Shown here: piece by piece, positions 1 through 6,600 of the stretch
Position numbering within the stretch: position 1 is the first letter of the stretch
How the letters are laid out: every line of letters begins with the position of its first letter
Assembly (NCBI GenBank): GCA_021808875.1
Contig: JAKBAU010000076.1
Span: 1-12,407 of the forward strand
Length of the DNA: 12,407 bases
Reading direction: 5' to 3'
Origin: Pseudomonadota bacterium
Lineage (GTDB): Bacteria; Pseudomonadota; Alphaproteobacteria; Micropepsales; Micropepsaceae
Made by a program: the position numbers and the translations under genes
Notes under the pieces: generated by a model
The model's database searches: none
Seen by the model: the letters and a program-made list of their open reading frames with translations, nothing else
What the model was told of the DNA's origin: nothing

Positions 1-182
1 TGAACCGTACAATACAACACTTGCGGAAAGCCAAACTCATTCGTACTGAAGGCGGGACGGTCACCATTCAAGATAAGGCCGCGCTCCTCTCCTTGGCGGG
101 CCGGCTGGGCCCTCAAAATCAGCCAGGAACCCTGCAGAGCGAGATCTGGGAGGCACAAACCGCACTGACGAGGCAGCCCTGA
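1..182 (+). CDS. C-terminal end of a Crp/Fnr-family transcriptional regulator (5' partial)
   Basis: The gene enters from the left edge; codons are in frame from base 3 and stop at TGA 180-182, giving 59 visible residues. The first residues (NRTIQHLRKAKLIRTEGG) match the DNA-recognition helix and following wing of the Crp/Fnr winged helix-turn-helix, where family members typically read like VNRTLQxLRxxGLI followed by a short basic or acidic turn. The next segment (TVTIQDKAALLSLAG) is the usual end of this domain, and about 25 further residues form a loose tail. The cyclic-nucleotide-like sensor domain and any Fe-S cysteines lie outside the window, so the signal (oxygen, NO, cAMP or other) cannot be judged. 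A hairpin begins at the stop codon. The family call is fairly secure from the recognition helix, but the subfamily is unknown. Confidence 0.75.
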   Translation, partial: NRTIQHLRKAKLIRTEGGTVTIQDKAALLSLAGRLGPQNQPGTLQSEIWEAQTALTRQP

Positions 183-215
183 TCGGCAGCTGCACCCTCC
201 AAGACGCTGCCCGAT
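182..215 (+). terminator. Hairpin at the stop codon of the Crp/Fnr-like gene, possible terminator
   Basis: The arms ATCGGCAGC (182-190) and GCTGCCCGAT (206-215) pair over 9 bp with one bulged C, around a 15-nt loop. The hairpin starts in the stop codon. No T-run follows (GGGGTTGACC), so it is not a classical intrinsic terminator. It could be a Rho-assisted or RNA-stabilising 3' structure. Confidence 0.35.
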
Positions 216-488
216 GGGGTTGACCAGGTCTCCTAACAGCCCAGTTCGCAGCGTCGGCACTAAGGTCGGGTGCTAATCAGCCGCTCTCATCGGGACCATG
301 GACTAGGCTTATCCACATGCCCAAACGCCCCTGAGTGCAGCAGGCACCACCAGACATAGCCTGGCAGCCCACCGCCCCAACAAACCTGGCGTTCCCAGAC
401 TGTTGAATTTACCAGATGCTCAGGACTTGTATGATGCTCCTGGTCCGAGCGCCGGGGTGCGCCGGTAAGTCTATTCAAGAGGGCATTC
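216..488. other. Intergenic region upstream of the amino-acid permease
   Basis: This is non-coding sequence between the Crp/Fnr-like tail and the permease. It should hold the permease promoter, but I cannot point to a convincing -35/-10 pair: TTGAAT near 403 and TATGAT near 430 are spaced about 21 bp apart, which is too wide. A 7-bp direct repeat GCGCCGG lies twice near 449-465, separated by GGT. A perfect 9-mer DnaA-box match (TTATCCACA, 309-317) is present but isolated and is best treated as chance. Open frames on either strand here have no recognisable protein character. Confidence 0.5.
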
Positions 489-1904
489 ATGACATTTTTG
501 ACGCGCAGAAAGTCGATCAACGCGGCTGCGCATTTCGACGCCTCCACTCGACTCACGCCCACCTTGAGCTGGCCCCATCTGGTGGCGATGGGTGTAGGTG
601 CCATCGTTGGAACCGGCATTTATACCCTGACCGGTATTGGCGCTGGATTGGCTGGCCCAGCGGTAATTCTATCCTTTCTAGGCTGCGGACTGCTTTGTGC
701 CTGTGCTGCGTTTTGCTACGCAGAAATGGCAACGATGATCCCTGCTTCCGGGAGCGCCTACACGTATTCCTACGTCGCACTTGGGGAAGTCGTGGCTTGG
801 ATTGTGGGATGGAGCCTCATCCTCGAGTACACCGTGGCCGCCTCAGCCGTCGCGGTGGGCTGGTCGGCCCACGTCGCCGAGTTCATTCATGCAGCAGGCT
901 GGCCACTGCCAAACTCTTTGCTGCATGGTGTCATGAGCGGAGGCCTTGTTGATCTTCCTGCGATTTTTATCTCAGGCGTTGTTACCTTAATGCTGATAGT
1001 CGGAACGCGCGAAAGCGCCACGGTCAACATTTTCCTGGTCATCATCAAACTAAGTGCGCTGGTAGTGTTCGTATTATTGGCTGGCCAAGCCTTTAAAACT
1101 GCGAATTTCCACCCCTTTGCTCCCTACGGGCTTGGTGCCCATGTCGACGCCGATGGCGTCAAACGTGGAGCACTCGCTGCGGCTGCGCTGATATTTTTTG
1201 CCTTCTACGGATTTGATGCCGTTTCAACCGCCGCTGAAGAAACCAAGGATCCAGGCCGCAACCTGACCATCGGAATTGTTGGCTCGATGGCGTTGTGCAC
1301 TACGATCTATGTCCTCGTCGCCACAGCAGCACTCGGTGCATCCTATTTTGCAGACTTCGCAAAGTCGGCTGCGCCGCTCGTATACATACTCATTCTGTTA
1401 AAGCATCCCGGATTTGCAGAGCTTGTAGCTGCAGCAGCCATCATCGCACTACCTACAGTCATTCTGGTGCTAATGTATGGCCAAAGCCGAATCTTCTTCG
1501 TAATGGCGCGCGACGGGCTTTTGCCAAATTCTTTGGCGAGGATTAGCAGAAAGCGCGGCACACCAGTGGTGATGACCGTACTCACGGGCATCGTCGTAGC
1601 CATCATGGCAGCGACCTTGCGCCTGGACGAAATTGCCCTACTCGCTAATGCAGGCACGCTCTGTGCATTTGTTGCGGTCTCGGTCTGCGTCCTGATTTTG
1701 CGAGTACGTGAGCCAAACCGCGAACGGGCATTTCGTACGCCGATGGTTTGGTTGATTGCACCGGTCTGCATTGTGGGTTGCCTCTACCTGTTCTTTACCG
1801 GCCTGCCTGCATTTACAAAATGGTGGTTTCTGTTCTGGAATGGTATCGGGCTCGTCGTCTACCTCGTATATGGCCGGCGGCGCAGCAAACTCGCTGCATC
1901 CTAG
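489..1904 (+). CDS. APC-superfamily amino acid permease (cationic amino acid transporter type)
   Basis: This is a 471-residue inner-membrane secondary transporter with about 12 hydrophobic segments, as usual for the APC amino acid-polyamine-organocation superfamily. TM1 carries the glycine-rich unwound substrate-binding stretch (GVGAIVGTGIYTLTG, about residues 35-49). It is followed by a CYAEMATMIPASGSAYTYSY segment (about 76-95) typical of the CAT/YhdG branch. TM6 with the following loop reads FYGFDAVSTAAEETKDPGRN (about 239-258), a hallmark of that branch. This suggests uptake or exchange of amino acids, perhaps cationic ones, but the exact substrate cannot be read from sequence. The ATG at 489 has a modest purine-rich stretch (AAGAGGG) just upstream, and the basic N-terminus MTFLTRRKS is typical of relatives. 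It is monocistronic in appearance and converges on msrQ, with 29 bp between the stop codons. Confidence 0.9.
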   Translation: MTFLTRRKSINAAAHFDASTRLTPTLSWPHLVAMGVGAIVGTGIYTLTGIGAGLAGPAVILSFLGCGLLCACAAFCYAEMATMIPASGSAYTYSYVALGEVVAWIVGWSLILEYTVAASAVAVGWSAHVAEFIHAAGWPLPNSLLHGVMSGGLVDLPAIFISGVVTLMLIVGTRESATVNIFLVIIKLSALVVFVLLAGQAFKTANFHPFAPYGLGAHVDADGVKRGALAAAALIFFAFYGFDAVSTAAEETKDPGRNLTIGIVGSMALCTTIYVLVATAALGASYFADFAKSAAPLVYILILLKHPGFAELVAAAAIIALPTVILVLMYGQSRIFFVMARDGLLPNSLARISRKRGTPVVMTVLTGIVVAIMAATLRLDEIALLANAGTLCAFVAVSVCVLILRVREPNRERAFRTPMVWLIAPVCIVGCLYLFFTGLPAFTKWWFLFWNGIGLVVYLVYGRRRSKLAAS

Positions 1905-1933
1905 AACAGCGATCTTCAAGAATCCGGTCGTAT

Positions 1934-2806
1934 TCAGACTACGGCGGTCGCCCTACTCGGGGCGACCGTCTTACCACCGCGGACCAGGGCAAGAACAAAA
2001 AACGCGGTACCCACGATCAACACGATCCATCCCGGACGAATTCCGGCGACAAAAGTGAAATTGGCATCGAAGACCTTCATGCCATCAATGCGGGTGAACA
2101 AAATATATCCCGCCGCCTCGCCTACCATGGTCAGGGCAGACGCCGTGAAGCTAAGCGCCAATAGCGTGACGGGATGAGACGCAACGCGGGGCCGCGTTAG
2201 CCACAAAACGAGCCTATAAGCCATCAGCCACAGGAACAAGCCAGCGAAGATTGTCGGCTCGGTGACAATGAGCTTGGATTGAATGAAATAGTGAACAAGC
2301 GCAAGAATAGCCGCCAAATAGACCAGTCTGTGCAGCCGCAGCCAGGCGCGTGTGCCCATTTTCCGTACAGCAGCGTCAACGGATGTTGCGGTCAATACTC
2401 CCAGAATTAGGAGCCCTACAAAGCCAATAGTCAGATAAAACCGCGCGAAAATTTCATGGATGACTTTACCGATATGAAAATTTTGCATCGCTGCATAGGC
2501 GCAAATGTGGCTGAAGGCATAGGCGAAAGCGGCAACCCCAACCATTCGGCGAATAATAATCAGCCGCGGCAGTCTAAAAATCTGCATCGCCGGCGTGATT
2601 GTCAGGGATATCAGCAGCAGACGAAACGCCCAGAGCCCGAGTTCATGGTTTACCGACTTTGCGGGCTCGGCCATGTAATACCCCGCCATAAGCCTGTAGA
2701 ATATCCAGATCGCAGGAGCAAACAGCGCTACAAATACGCTCGCTTTGAGCACGGATAGGCGCCCGGACCGGTCCGTCCAGGGCAAAGAAATCAACCTCTT
2801 TGACAT
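1934..2806 (-). CDS. msrQ: MsrQ (YedZ-like) haem-binding membrane subunit of the MsrPQ methionine sulfoxide reductase
   Basis: This integral inner-membrane b-type cytochrome passes electrons from the quinone pool or a flavin reductase to periplasmic MsrP. It belongs to the ferric-reductase-like transmembrane family. Features shared with E. coli MsrQ, from memory, are a helix ending FSHICAY (His about 100), a FYLTIGFVGLLILGVLTATS segment, and LRLHRLVYLAAILALVHYF (His about 159 and 172). These histidines are candidate haem ligands. E. coli MsrQ is about 211 residues; this protein is 290, with two extra hydrophobic helices at the C-terminus (around residues 212-238 and 257-276). I chose ATG at 2806 because AAGGA lies 7 nt upstream; an in-frame ATG at 2821 would add five residues but has a poorer ribosome site. 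It follows the Lrp-type gene by 74 bp on the same strand and may be co-transcribed. Its partner msrP is about 3.8 kb away. Confidence 0.88.
   Translation of the reverse strand: MSKRLISLPWTDRSGRLSVLKASVFVALFAPAIWIFYRLMAGYYMAEPAKSVNHELGLWAFRLLLISLTITPAMQIFRLPRLIIIRRMVGVAAFAYAFSHICAYAAMQNFHIGKVIHEIFARFYLTIGFVGLLILGVLTATSVDAAVRKMGTRAWLRLHRLVYLAAILALVHYFIQSKLIVTEPTIFAGLFLWLMAYRLVLWLTRPRVASHPVTLLALSFTASALTMVGEAAGYILFTRIDGMKVFDANFTFVAGIRPGWIVLIVGTAFFVLALVRGGKTVAPSRATAVV
1943..1970 (+). terminator. Strong hairpin at the permease / msrQ convergent junction
   Basis: The arms CGGTCGCCC (1945-1953) and GGGCGACCG (1960-1968) pair perfectly with a 6-nt loop, and the stem extends to 11 bp through a G-U and a G-C pair (1943-1970). 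It lies 39 bp after the permease stop codon and inside the last codons of msrQ on the opposite strand. Only TT follows on the plus strand, so any termination activity for the permease transcript is inferred from position and stem strength. Confidence 0.45.
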
Positions 2807-2880
2807 ATACGCGTCCTTCATGGCCCCGCTTTATACGGCGGTACCGGCCGCGTGTACCACTGCTCACACGATTGTAAGCT

Positions 2881-3357
2881 TTACTTCGCCTCGAGGGGGA
2901 CGCCGGGTTCATGTTTGCTTGCATGGATTACCAGCGAGGACTTGACGCTCGCGACATTTTTGAACGCCGTTAGCCGATCGGTGATAAATGCCTGAAACGA
3001 AGACAGGTCTTTGGCGACGCACTTCAGCAGAAAATCGACCTCCCCCGACAGCATGTAGCACTCGCGGACCTCAGGCCATCCCCTGGCATGCTCTTCGAAC
3101 TTCCGCAGATCCGCGTCGTTCTGGCTATTCAGTCCGACAAAGACATACGCAGAAACCTCAAACCCAAGCAGCTTTGGTTCAAGTTCGGCATGGTATCCTT
3201 TTACGTAGCCTGCCTTCTCCAGGGCCCGCATACGCCGCAGGCAGGGAGGAGCAGTGATTTTCGCCCGTCGGGACAATTCCACGTTTGTGATTCGGCCGTT
3301 CGCCTGCAGCTCCGCGAGGATCCGCAAATCGATTGAATCCAGCTTATGATGCTCCAT
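2881..3357 (-). CDS. Lrp/AsnC-family transcriptional regulator
   Basis: This is a 158-residue DNA-binding regulator of the feast/famine (Lrp/AsnC) family, normally an octamer that senses amino acids. The N-terminal winged helix spans about residues 5-60: LDSIDLRILAELQANGRITN, then VELSRRAKITAPPCLRRMRA with the family's CxRR-type recognition helix and LEKAGYVKGY. The RAM effector domain follows (about 68-145), including the ligand-pocket motif in YMLSGEVDFLLKCVAKD. An ATG at 3357 is preferred, with AGG 8 nt upstream; a GTG at 3366 would add three residues. The gene is divergent from trxB and upstream of msrQ on the same strand, so it could control either or itself. Effector and targets cannot be deduced from sequence, and residues alone do not tell Lrp from AsnC or other paralogues. 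Confidence 0.92.
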   Translation of the reverse strand: MEHHKLDSIDLRILAELQANGRITNVELSRRAKITAPPCLRRMRALEKAGYVKGYHAELEPKLLGFEVSAYVFVGLNSQNDADLRKFEEHARGWPEVRECYMLSGEVDFLLKCVAKDLSSFQAFITDRLTAFKNVASVKSSLVIHASKHEPGVPLEAK

Positions 3358-3651
3358 TGAGAACACCTATTCCGAGAAAGAACCGATGCGGTTTTACGCT
3401 CGCACCTGTGTTAGCGCAATAATATTTCTACACCGTTCTCGAATGTTACGCAGCAATTAATTCGTGTGATTTGCGGCGAATCGCGAGGAAATTGCGGTAA
3501 ATAATAGCTGGAGGCTCCTTCGTCAGCACCCCATCCGGGGATAAACATACATATAATCAATGTGTTATGCTTGTCCTTGACGTTTTGCCGGCAGCTTCCG
3601 ATATGAGCCGGGAAAGCTAATTCATACTAATCTCAGGCTGTTAGGAGCCTC
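3358..3651. promoter_or_regulatory. Divergent lrp-type / trxB intergenic control region
   Basis: This is a 294-bp AT-rich region between divergent start codons, so it must hold promoters for both genes. For trxB, TTGACG (3577-3582) and TATGAG (3602-3607) are the most promoter-like hexamers, but the spacing is 19 bp. For the lrp-type gene, the minus strand has TATTAT (plus-strand 3419-3424) as a possible -10 with no good -35. The AT-rich stretch around 3417-3460 (AATAATATT, AATTAATT) would suit Lrp-family binding and autoregulation. That is inference from gene order and base composition, not a matched operator. Confidence 0.5.
3635..3650 (+). promoter_or_regulatory. Small hairpin overlapping the trxB ribosome binding site
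   Basis: AGGCT (3635-3639) and AGCCT (3646-3650) form a 5-bp stem with a 6-nt loop, ending one base before the trxB ATG. The Shine-Dalgarno AGGAG (3643-3647) straddles the loop and the 3' arm. The stem is short, so the effect on translation may be slight. Confidence 0.3.
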
Positions 3652-4587
3652 ATGCACGCGAACACGATCATTCTCGGCAGCGGCCCCGCAGGCGCCACGG
3701 CTGCCATCTACGCCGCCCGAGCCATGCTTGAGCCGATCGTGATCTGCGGTCTACAGCCTGGCGGGCAGCTTACCATCACAACCGAGGTGGAAAATTATCC
3801 CGGCTTTGCTCAGGCAATTCAGGGGACATGGCTGATGGAGCAGATGCAGGCCCAGGCCGAACATGTCGGCGCCAAGATTATTGCCGACACCATTACGAGC
3901 GTCGATCTGGGCAAGCGGCCCTTTACCCTCATTGGAGATGGCGGTGCGCGCTATTCGACCGAAAGCCTTATTATAGCAACCGGCGCTACCGCTAATTGGC
4001 TCGAGATCCCTTCGGAACAGAAATTCAAGGGGTTTGGAGTGTCAGCCTGTGCAACTTGTGACGGGTTCTTTTTTAGGGGAAAAGATATCGCAGTAGTGGG
4101 TGGTGGCAACACCGCTGCAGAAGAAGCACTTTACCTGACCAACTTCGCCAACAAGGTGACGCTCATTCATCGCCGTGAAGGTCTTCGCGCAGATCGGACC
4201 AATCAGCAGCGTCTGGCGGCAAATCCAAAGATTGAGATTCTCTATGAGACTGTAGTCGAGGACGTAATCGGCACAGACCAGCCCTTATCTGTCACTAGCT
4301 TAAGATTGCGTCATGTAACATCTGGCGCCAAGAGGGATCTGCCCGTTGAGGGGCTCTTCGTTGCCATTGGACATTCGCCACAGACGTCGCTGTTCCGGGG
4401 ACAACTCGAAATGGATGGGGACGGGTACATCAAGACCCTCCCGGATTCTACCCGTACTTCAGTGCCCGGTGTCTTTGCAGCAGGTGATGTCAAGGACAAG
4501 ATTTTTCGACAGGCAGTCACCGCGGCTGGCATGGGATGTATGGCCGCGCTCGAAGCCGAACGTTTTCTAGCCACCCTACATCATTGA
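3652..4587 (+). CDS. trxB: Thioredoxin-disulfide reductase TrxB
   Basis: This cytoplasmic FAD enzyme uses NADPH to reduce thioredoxin, which in turn supplies electrons for disulfide, ribonucleotide and methionine sulfoxide reduction. At 311 residues it is close to the roughly 320 of E. coli TrxB. Visible in order are the FAD-binding GSGPAGATAAIYAARA (about 9-24), GGQLTITTEVENYPGF (about 37-52), the redox-active CATC pair Cys133/Cys136 in CATCDGFFF, the NADPH-binding GGGNTAAEEA (150-159) with HRR (173-175), and the C-terminal FAD loop GVFAAGDVKDKIFRQAVTAA (about 274-293). All key residues are present. The start is well supported by AGGAG four bases upstream of the ATG. It heads a probable two-gene unit with the LysR gene 42 bp downstream and is divergent from the Lrp-type regulator. 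Confidence 0.97.
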   Translation: MHANTIILGSGPAGATAAIYAARAMLEPIVICGLQPGGQLTITTEVENYPGFAQAIQGTWLMEQMQAQAEHVGAKIIADTITSVDLGKRPFTLIGDGGARYSTESLIIATGATANWLEIPSEQKFKGFGVSACATCDGFFFRGKDIAVVGGGNTAAEEALYLTNFANKVTLIHRREGLRADRTNQQRLAANPKIEILYETVVEDVIGTDQPLSVTSLRLRHVTSGAKRDLPVEGLFVAIGHSPQTSLFRGQLEMDGDGYIKTLPDSTRTSVPGVFAAGDVKDKIFRQAVTAAGMGCMAALEAERFLATLHH

Positions 4588-4615
4588 ACCCGGAGTGGCG
4601 TCAGCCAGTTCGGGT
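4588..4615 (+). repeat. Intergenic hairpin between trxB and the LysR gene
   Basis: The structure begins at the base after the trxB stop codon. ACCCGGA (4588-4594) pairs with TTCGGGT (4609-4615, one G-U); after a single G-G mismatch, TGGC (4596-4599) pairs with GCCA (4604-4607) around a GTCA loop. The LysR ribosome site GGAG (4618-4621) follows at once. No T-run follows, so it is more likely an RNA-processing, stabilising or translation-modulating element than a terminator. Confidence 0.45.
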
Positions 4616-4629
4616 ATGGAGAAAACGGG

Positions 4630-5523
4630 ATGGATTGGGACAAGCTGCGCATATTTCACGCAGTCGCGTCCGCTGGGAGCTTTACCCATGCCGGACAAAT
4701 GCTGACGCTAAGTCAGTCGGCGGTTAGCCGTCAGATCAGTGCCCTTGAAGAAGATCTCTCCACACCGTTGTTCCAGCGCCACGCACGTGGCCTGACTTTG
4801 ACGGACGAAGGCGAGCTCCTCTATGGGGCAGTGTCCGATGTGCTTTCGAGATTGGCGACGGCTGAAGAGGCGCTAAAAAACGTACAGGCTGCGCCGCGAG
4901 GCTCGATCAAAATTACCTCGAGCCACGGCATTGGCGCCTACTGGCTCGTTCCTCGGCTCAAGCAGTTTCTGCGCGAGTATCCCGAACTACAGGTCCACTT
5001 GCTCTTCGAGGACCGTGAGCTTGATCTCGCGCAGCGCGAAGCGGATATCGCTTTGCGGATGCGTGCGCCGATCCAGGCCGACCTGATCCAGCGTAAATTG
5101 TTCACCATCCATTACCACCTGTATGCCACTGCGGAATATTTGGCAGAGTTTGGCGCGCCCGCGACAGTGGATGATTTGGGGCGGCACACGATTATCGCCT
5201 ATGGCGAAACAGCACCTTCGGAGTTGCGCGATATAAACTGGCTCTTGGCCACCGCACGTCGCCTCACTCCCGATTGCAGTGCTCGTATCGTCCGTATCAA
5301 TAATCTCACCGGAATCCTGCATGCAACTGAAAGCGGCACCGGAATAGCAACCCTGCCAGATTATCTGGTTGCAACCAGGCCCCATCTCAAGCGTGTTCTA
5401 CCCGACATCGACGGCCCGAGCTTTGACCTGCATCTGGTGTATCCGGATGCCCTGCGTCAGTCCAAACGGATAGCTGCCTTTCGGGATTTTCTCGTGCGCG
5501 CGGCCAAAGAGTGGCGCTACTAG
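4630..5523 (+). CDS. LysR-family transcriptional regulator
   Basis: This is a 297-residue LysR-type regulator, the usual family length. The N-terminal winged helix-turn-helix occupies about residues 1-60: WDKLRIFHAVASAGSFTHAG, then TLSQSAVSRQISALEEDL as the recognition segment, and LFQRHARGLTLTDEGELLY. A linker helix follows, then the periplasmic-binding-protein-like effector domain from about residue 93 (IKITSSHGIGAYWLVPRLKQ) to the end. GGAG lies 8 nt before the ATG at 4630. It is 42 bp downstream of trxB on the same strand, an arrangement I recall from other alphaproteobacteria, which hints at but does not prove a redox or stress role. The effector and regulon are unknown. LysR proteins often control a neighbouring or divergent gene; here no divergent partner exists. 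Confidence 0.93.
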   Translation: MDWDKLRIFHAVASAGSFTHAGQMLTLSQSAVSRQISALEEDLSTPLFQRHARGLTLTDEGELLYGAVSDVLSRLATAEEALKNVQAAPRGSIKITSSHGIGAYWLVPRLKQFLREYPELQVHLLFEDRELDLAQREADIALRMRAPIQADLIQRKLFTIHYHLYATAEYLAEFGAPATVDDLGRHTIIAYGETAPSELRDINWLLATARRLTPDCSARIVRINNLTGILHATESGTGIATLPDYLVATRPHLKRVLPDIDGPSFDLHLVYPDALRQSKRIAAFRDFLVRAAKEWRY

Positions 5524-5845
5524 CTGGCATTTTCACCACCTAATTGGCCTTGGCCCTCTTGACGCCCGGCTCGAGATCTTGAGCCAGGGGCTGCGCCCTC
5601 TTCTGCCCTGTGGCCGCGAACCAAAGCCGCAACAGCGAGCCAAGATCGGATGCCCCTGATTCAAGGGTGGGGAAGGACGCTGAGCTTGGCTACAGAAACC
5701 TTCAAACGGCTTCGTCCTGCCCGACGGCAGGTCAAACTGGATGGCATTTGATGCAATTCTGCGATACCGGCCTTTACTGCCCTTTAATTTCAGAAGCGGC
5801 ATCATCCTGGACCAAACATCGAGCACAACACCGGAAAGGGCCCCA
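5524..5845. other. Non-coding gap with an 18-nt near-palindrome after the LysR gene
   Basis: I recognise no gene in this 322-bp interval; open frames on both strands read as arginine/proline-rich or low-similarity translations. GGCTCGAGATCTTGAGCC (5568-5585) is a palindrome except for one G/T position. It is flanked by CCC and, one base beyond the far arm, GGGG, so it could form a longer stem 45 bp after the LysR stop. There is no T-run. The interval probably holds the LysR 3' end and the promoter of the methyltransferase, but no clear -35/-10 pair is visible. Confidence 0.45.
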
Positions 5846-6508
5846 ATGCCCGAAAGCAGCGTCCAACTCAGCCCCGCTTCCGACACTGCCATTTCCTATC
5901 GGATGCTAGTCCTCGACGTCGTCGAACGGCTGATCGTGATTGGTCTTTTCGTCCAATTCGCCTGGCATGCGGCCAGCAATTTTGCGCAGACCTCACAGAT
6001 CGTCAGCCTGATGATGATTGTAAGTGAAGCGCTGCCGGTTGGCTTTATTCTATTTCGACGGCCATCACAGCTGCTTTCTGCACACCCGCTTGACTGGTCG
6101 GTCGGCATTGCGGGAACGATGATGCCGCTGCTGGTAATTCCGAGTACGACGTCAACCGCGCTCATACCAGTAGTCGCATGCCTAATAATCATGATCGCTG
6201 GCATCTATCTTGAGATAGCTGCAAAGCTCAGCCTCGGTCGCAGCTTTGGCATTATCGCCGCCAATAGAGGTGTGCGTACGCAAGGCCCTTATCGGTTCAT
6301 ACGTCACCCGATGTATGCTGGTTATTTGCTAACCCACATTGGAATACTCATGGCAATGCCTACCTGGCGCAATGCCGCTCTTTACTCCATGACATTGATA
6401 TTTCAGCTTTGGCGCATGGAGCGGGAAGAGGGAATCCTGAAACGGGACTCAGATTATCATTCATTTGCACAGCGTGTCCGATATCGCCTTGTACCAGAGC
6501 TGTTTTAA
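5846..6508 (+). CDS. Isoprenylcysteine carboxyl methyltransferase (ICMT)/PEMT-like membrane methyltransferase
   Basis: This is a 220-residue multi-pass membrane protein with about five hydrophobic segments. The C-terminal signature of the ICMT / phospholipid methyltransferase superfamily is clear: GRSFGIIAANRGVRTQGPYR (131-150) then FIRHPMYAGYLL (151-162), which forms the S-adenosylmethionine site. It is followed by RMEREEGILKRDSDYHSFAQ (190-209), where family members carry conserved acidic residues. Bacterial members methylate varied lipids or small molecules, and the substrate here is unknown. I chose ATG 5846 because GGAAAGGG lies 5 nt upstream; an in-frame ATG at 5741 would add 35 residues with no good ribosome site and no family resemblance. 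It converges on msrP and has no obvious operon partner. Confidence 0.85.
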   Translation: MPESSVQLSPASDTAISYRMLVLDVVERLIVIGLFVQFAWHAASNFAQTSQIVSLMMIVSEALPVGFILFRRPSQLLSAHPLDWSVGIAGTMMPLLVIPSTTSTALIPVVACLIIMIAGIYLEIAAKLSLGRSFGIIAANRGVRTQGPYRFIRHPMYAGYLLTHIGILMAMPTWRNAALYSMTLIFQLWRMEREEGILKRDSDYHSFAQRVRYRLVPELF

Positions 6509-6528
6509 CTCCTAAACTACACTGCGGC

Positions 6529-6551
6529 GACTGCCCGAGGCGTACGCAGTC
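6529..6551 (+). terminator. Short inverted repeat between the methyltransferase and msrP
   Basis: GACTGC (6529-6534) and GCAGTC (6546-6551) are perfect 6-bp arms around an 11-nt loop, in the 92-bp convergent gap. Position suits a bidirectional terminator, but there is no T-run on either side and the stem is modest. Confidence 0.25.
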
Positions 6552-6600
6552 ATAGCTGTTCCTACGTGCTGCACTCGGAAATGGACATCTTGCGCTTAGC

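Noticed and set aside
309..317. Perfect DnaA-box 9-mer TTATCCACA
   Set aside because: It is a single copy with no companion boxes, AT-rich unwinding region or replication gene nearby. A match of this length is not very unlikely by chance in 12 kb.
416..952. 178-residue open frame overlapping the permease
   Set aside because: Its translation is arginine/cysteine-rich without family character, and it overlaps a well-supported permease in another frame.
5533..5892. 119-residue minus-strand open frame in the gap after the LysR gene
   Set aside because: No recognisable domain or good ribosome site, and a basic/proline-rich shadow-like composition. It also overlaps the start of the methyltransferase gene.
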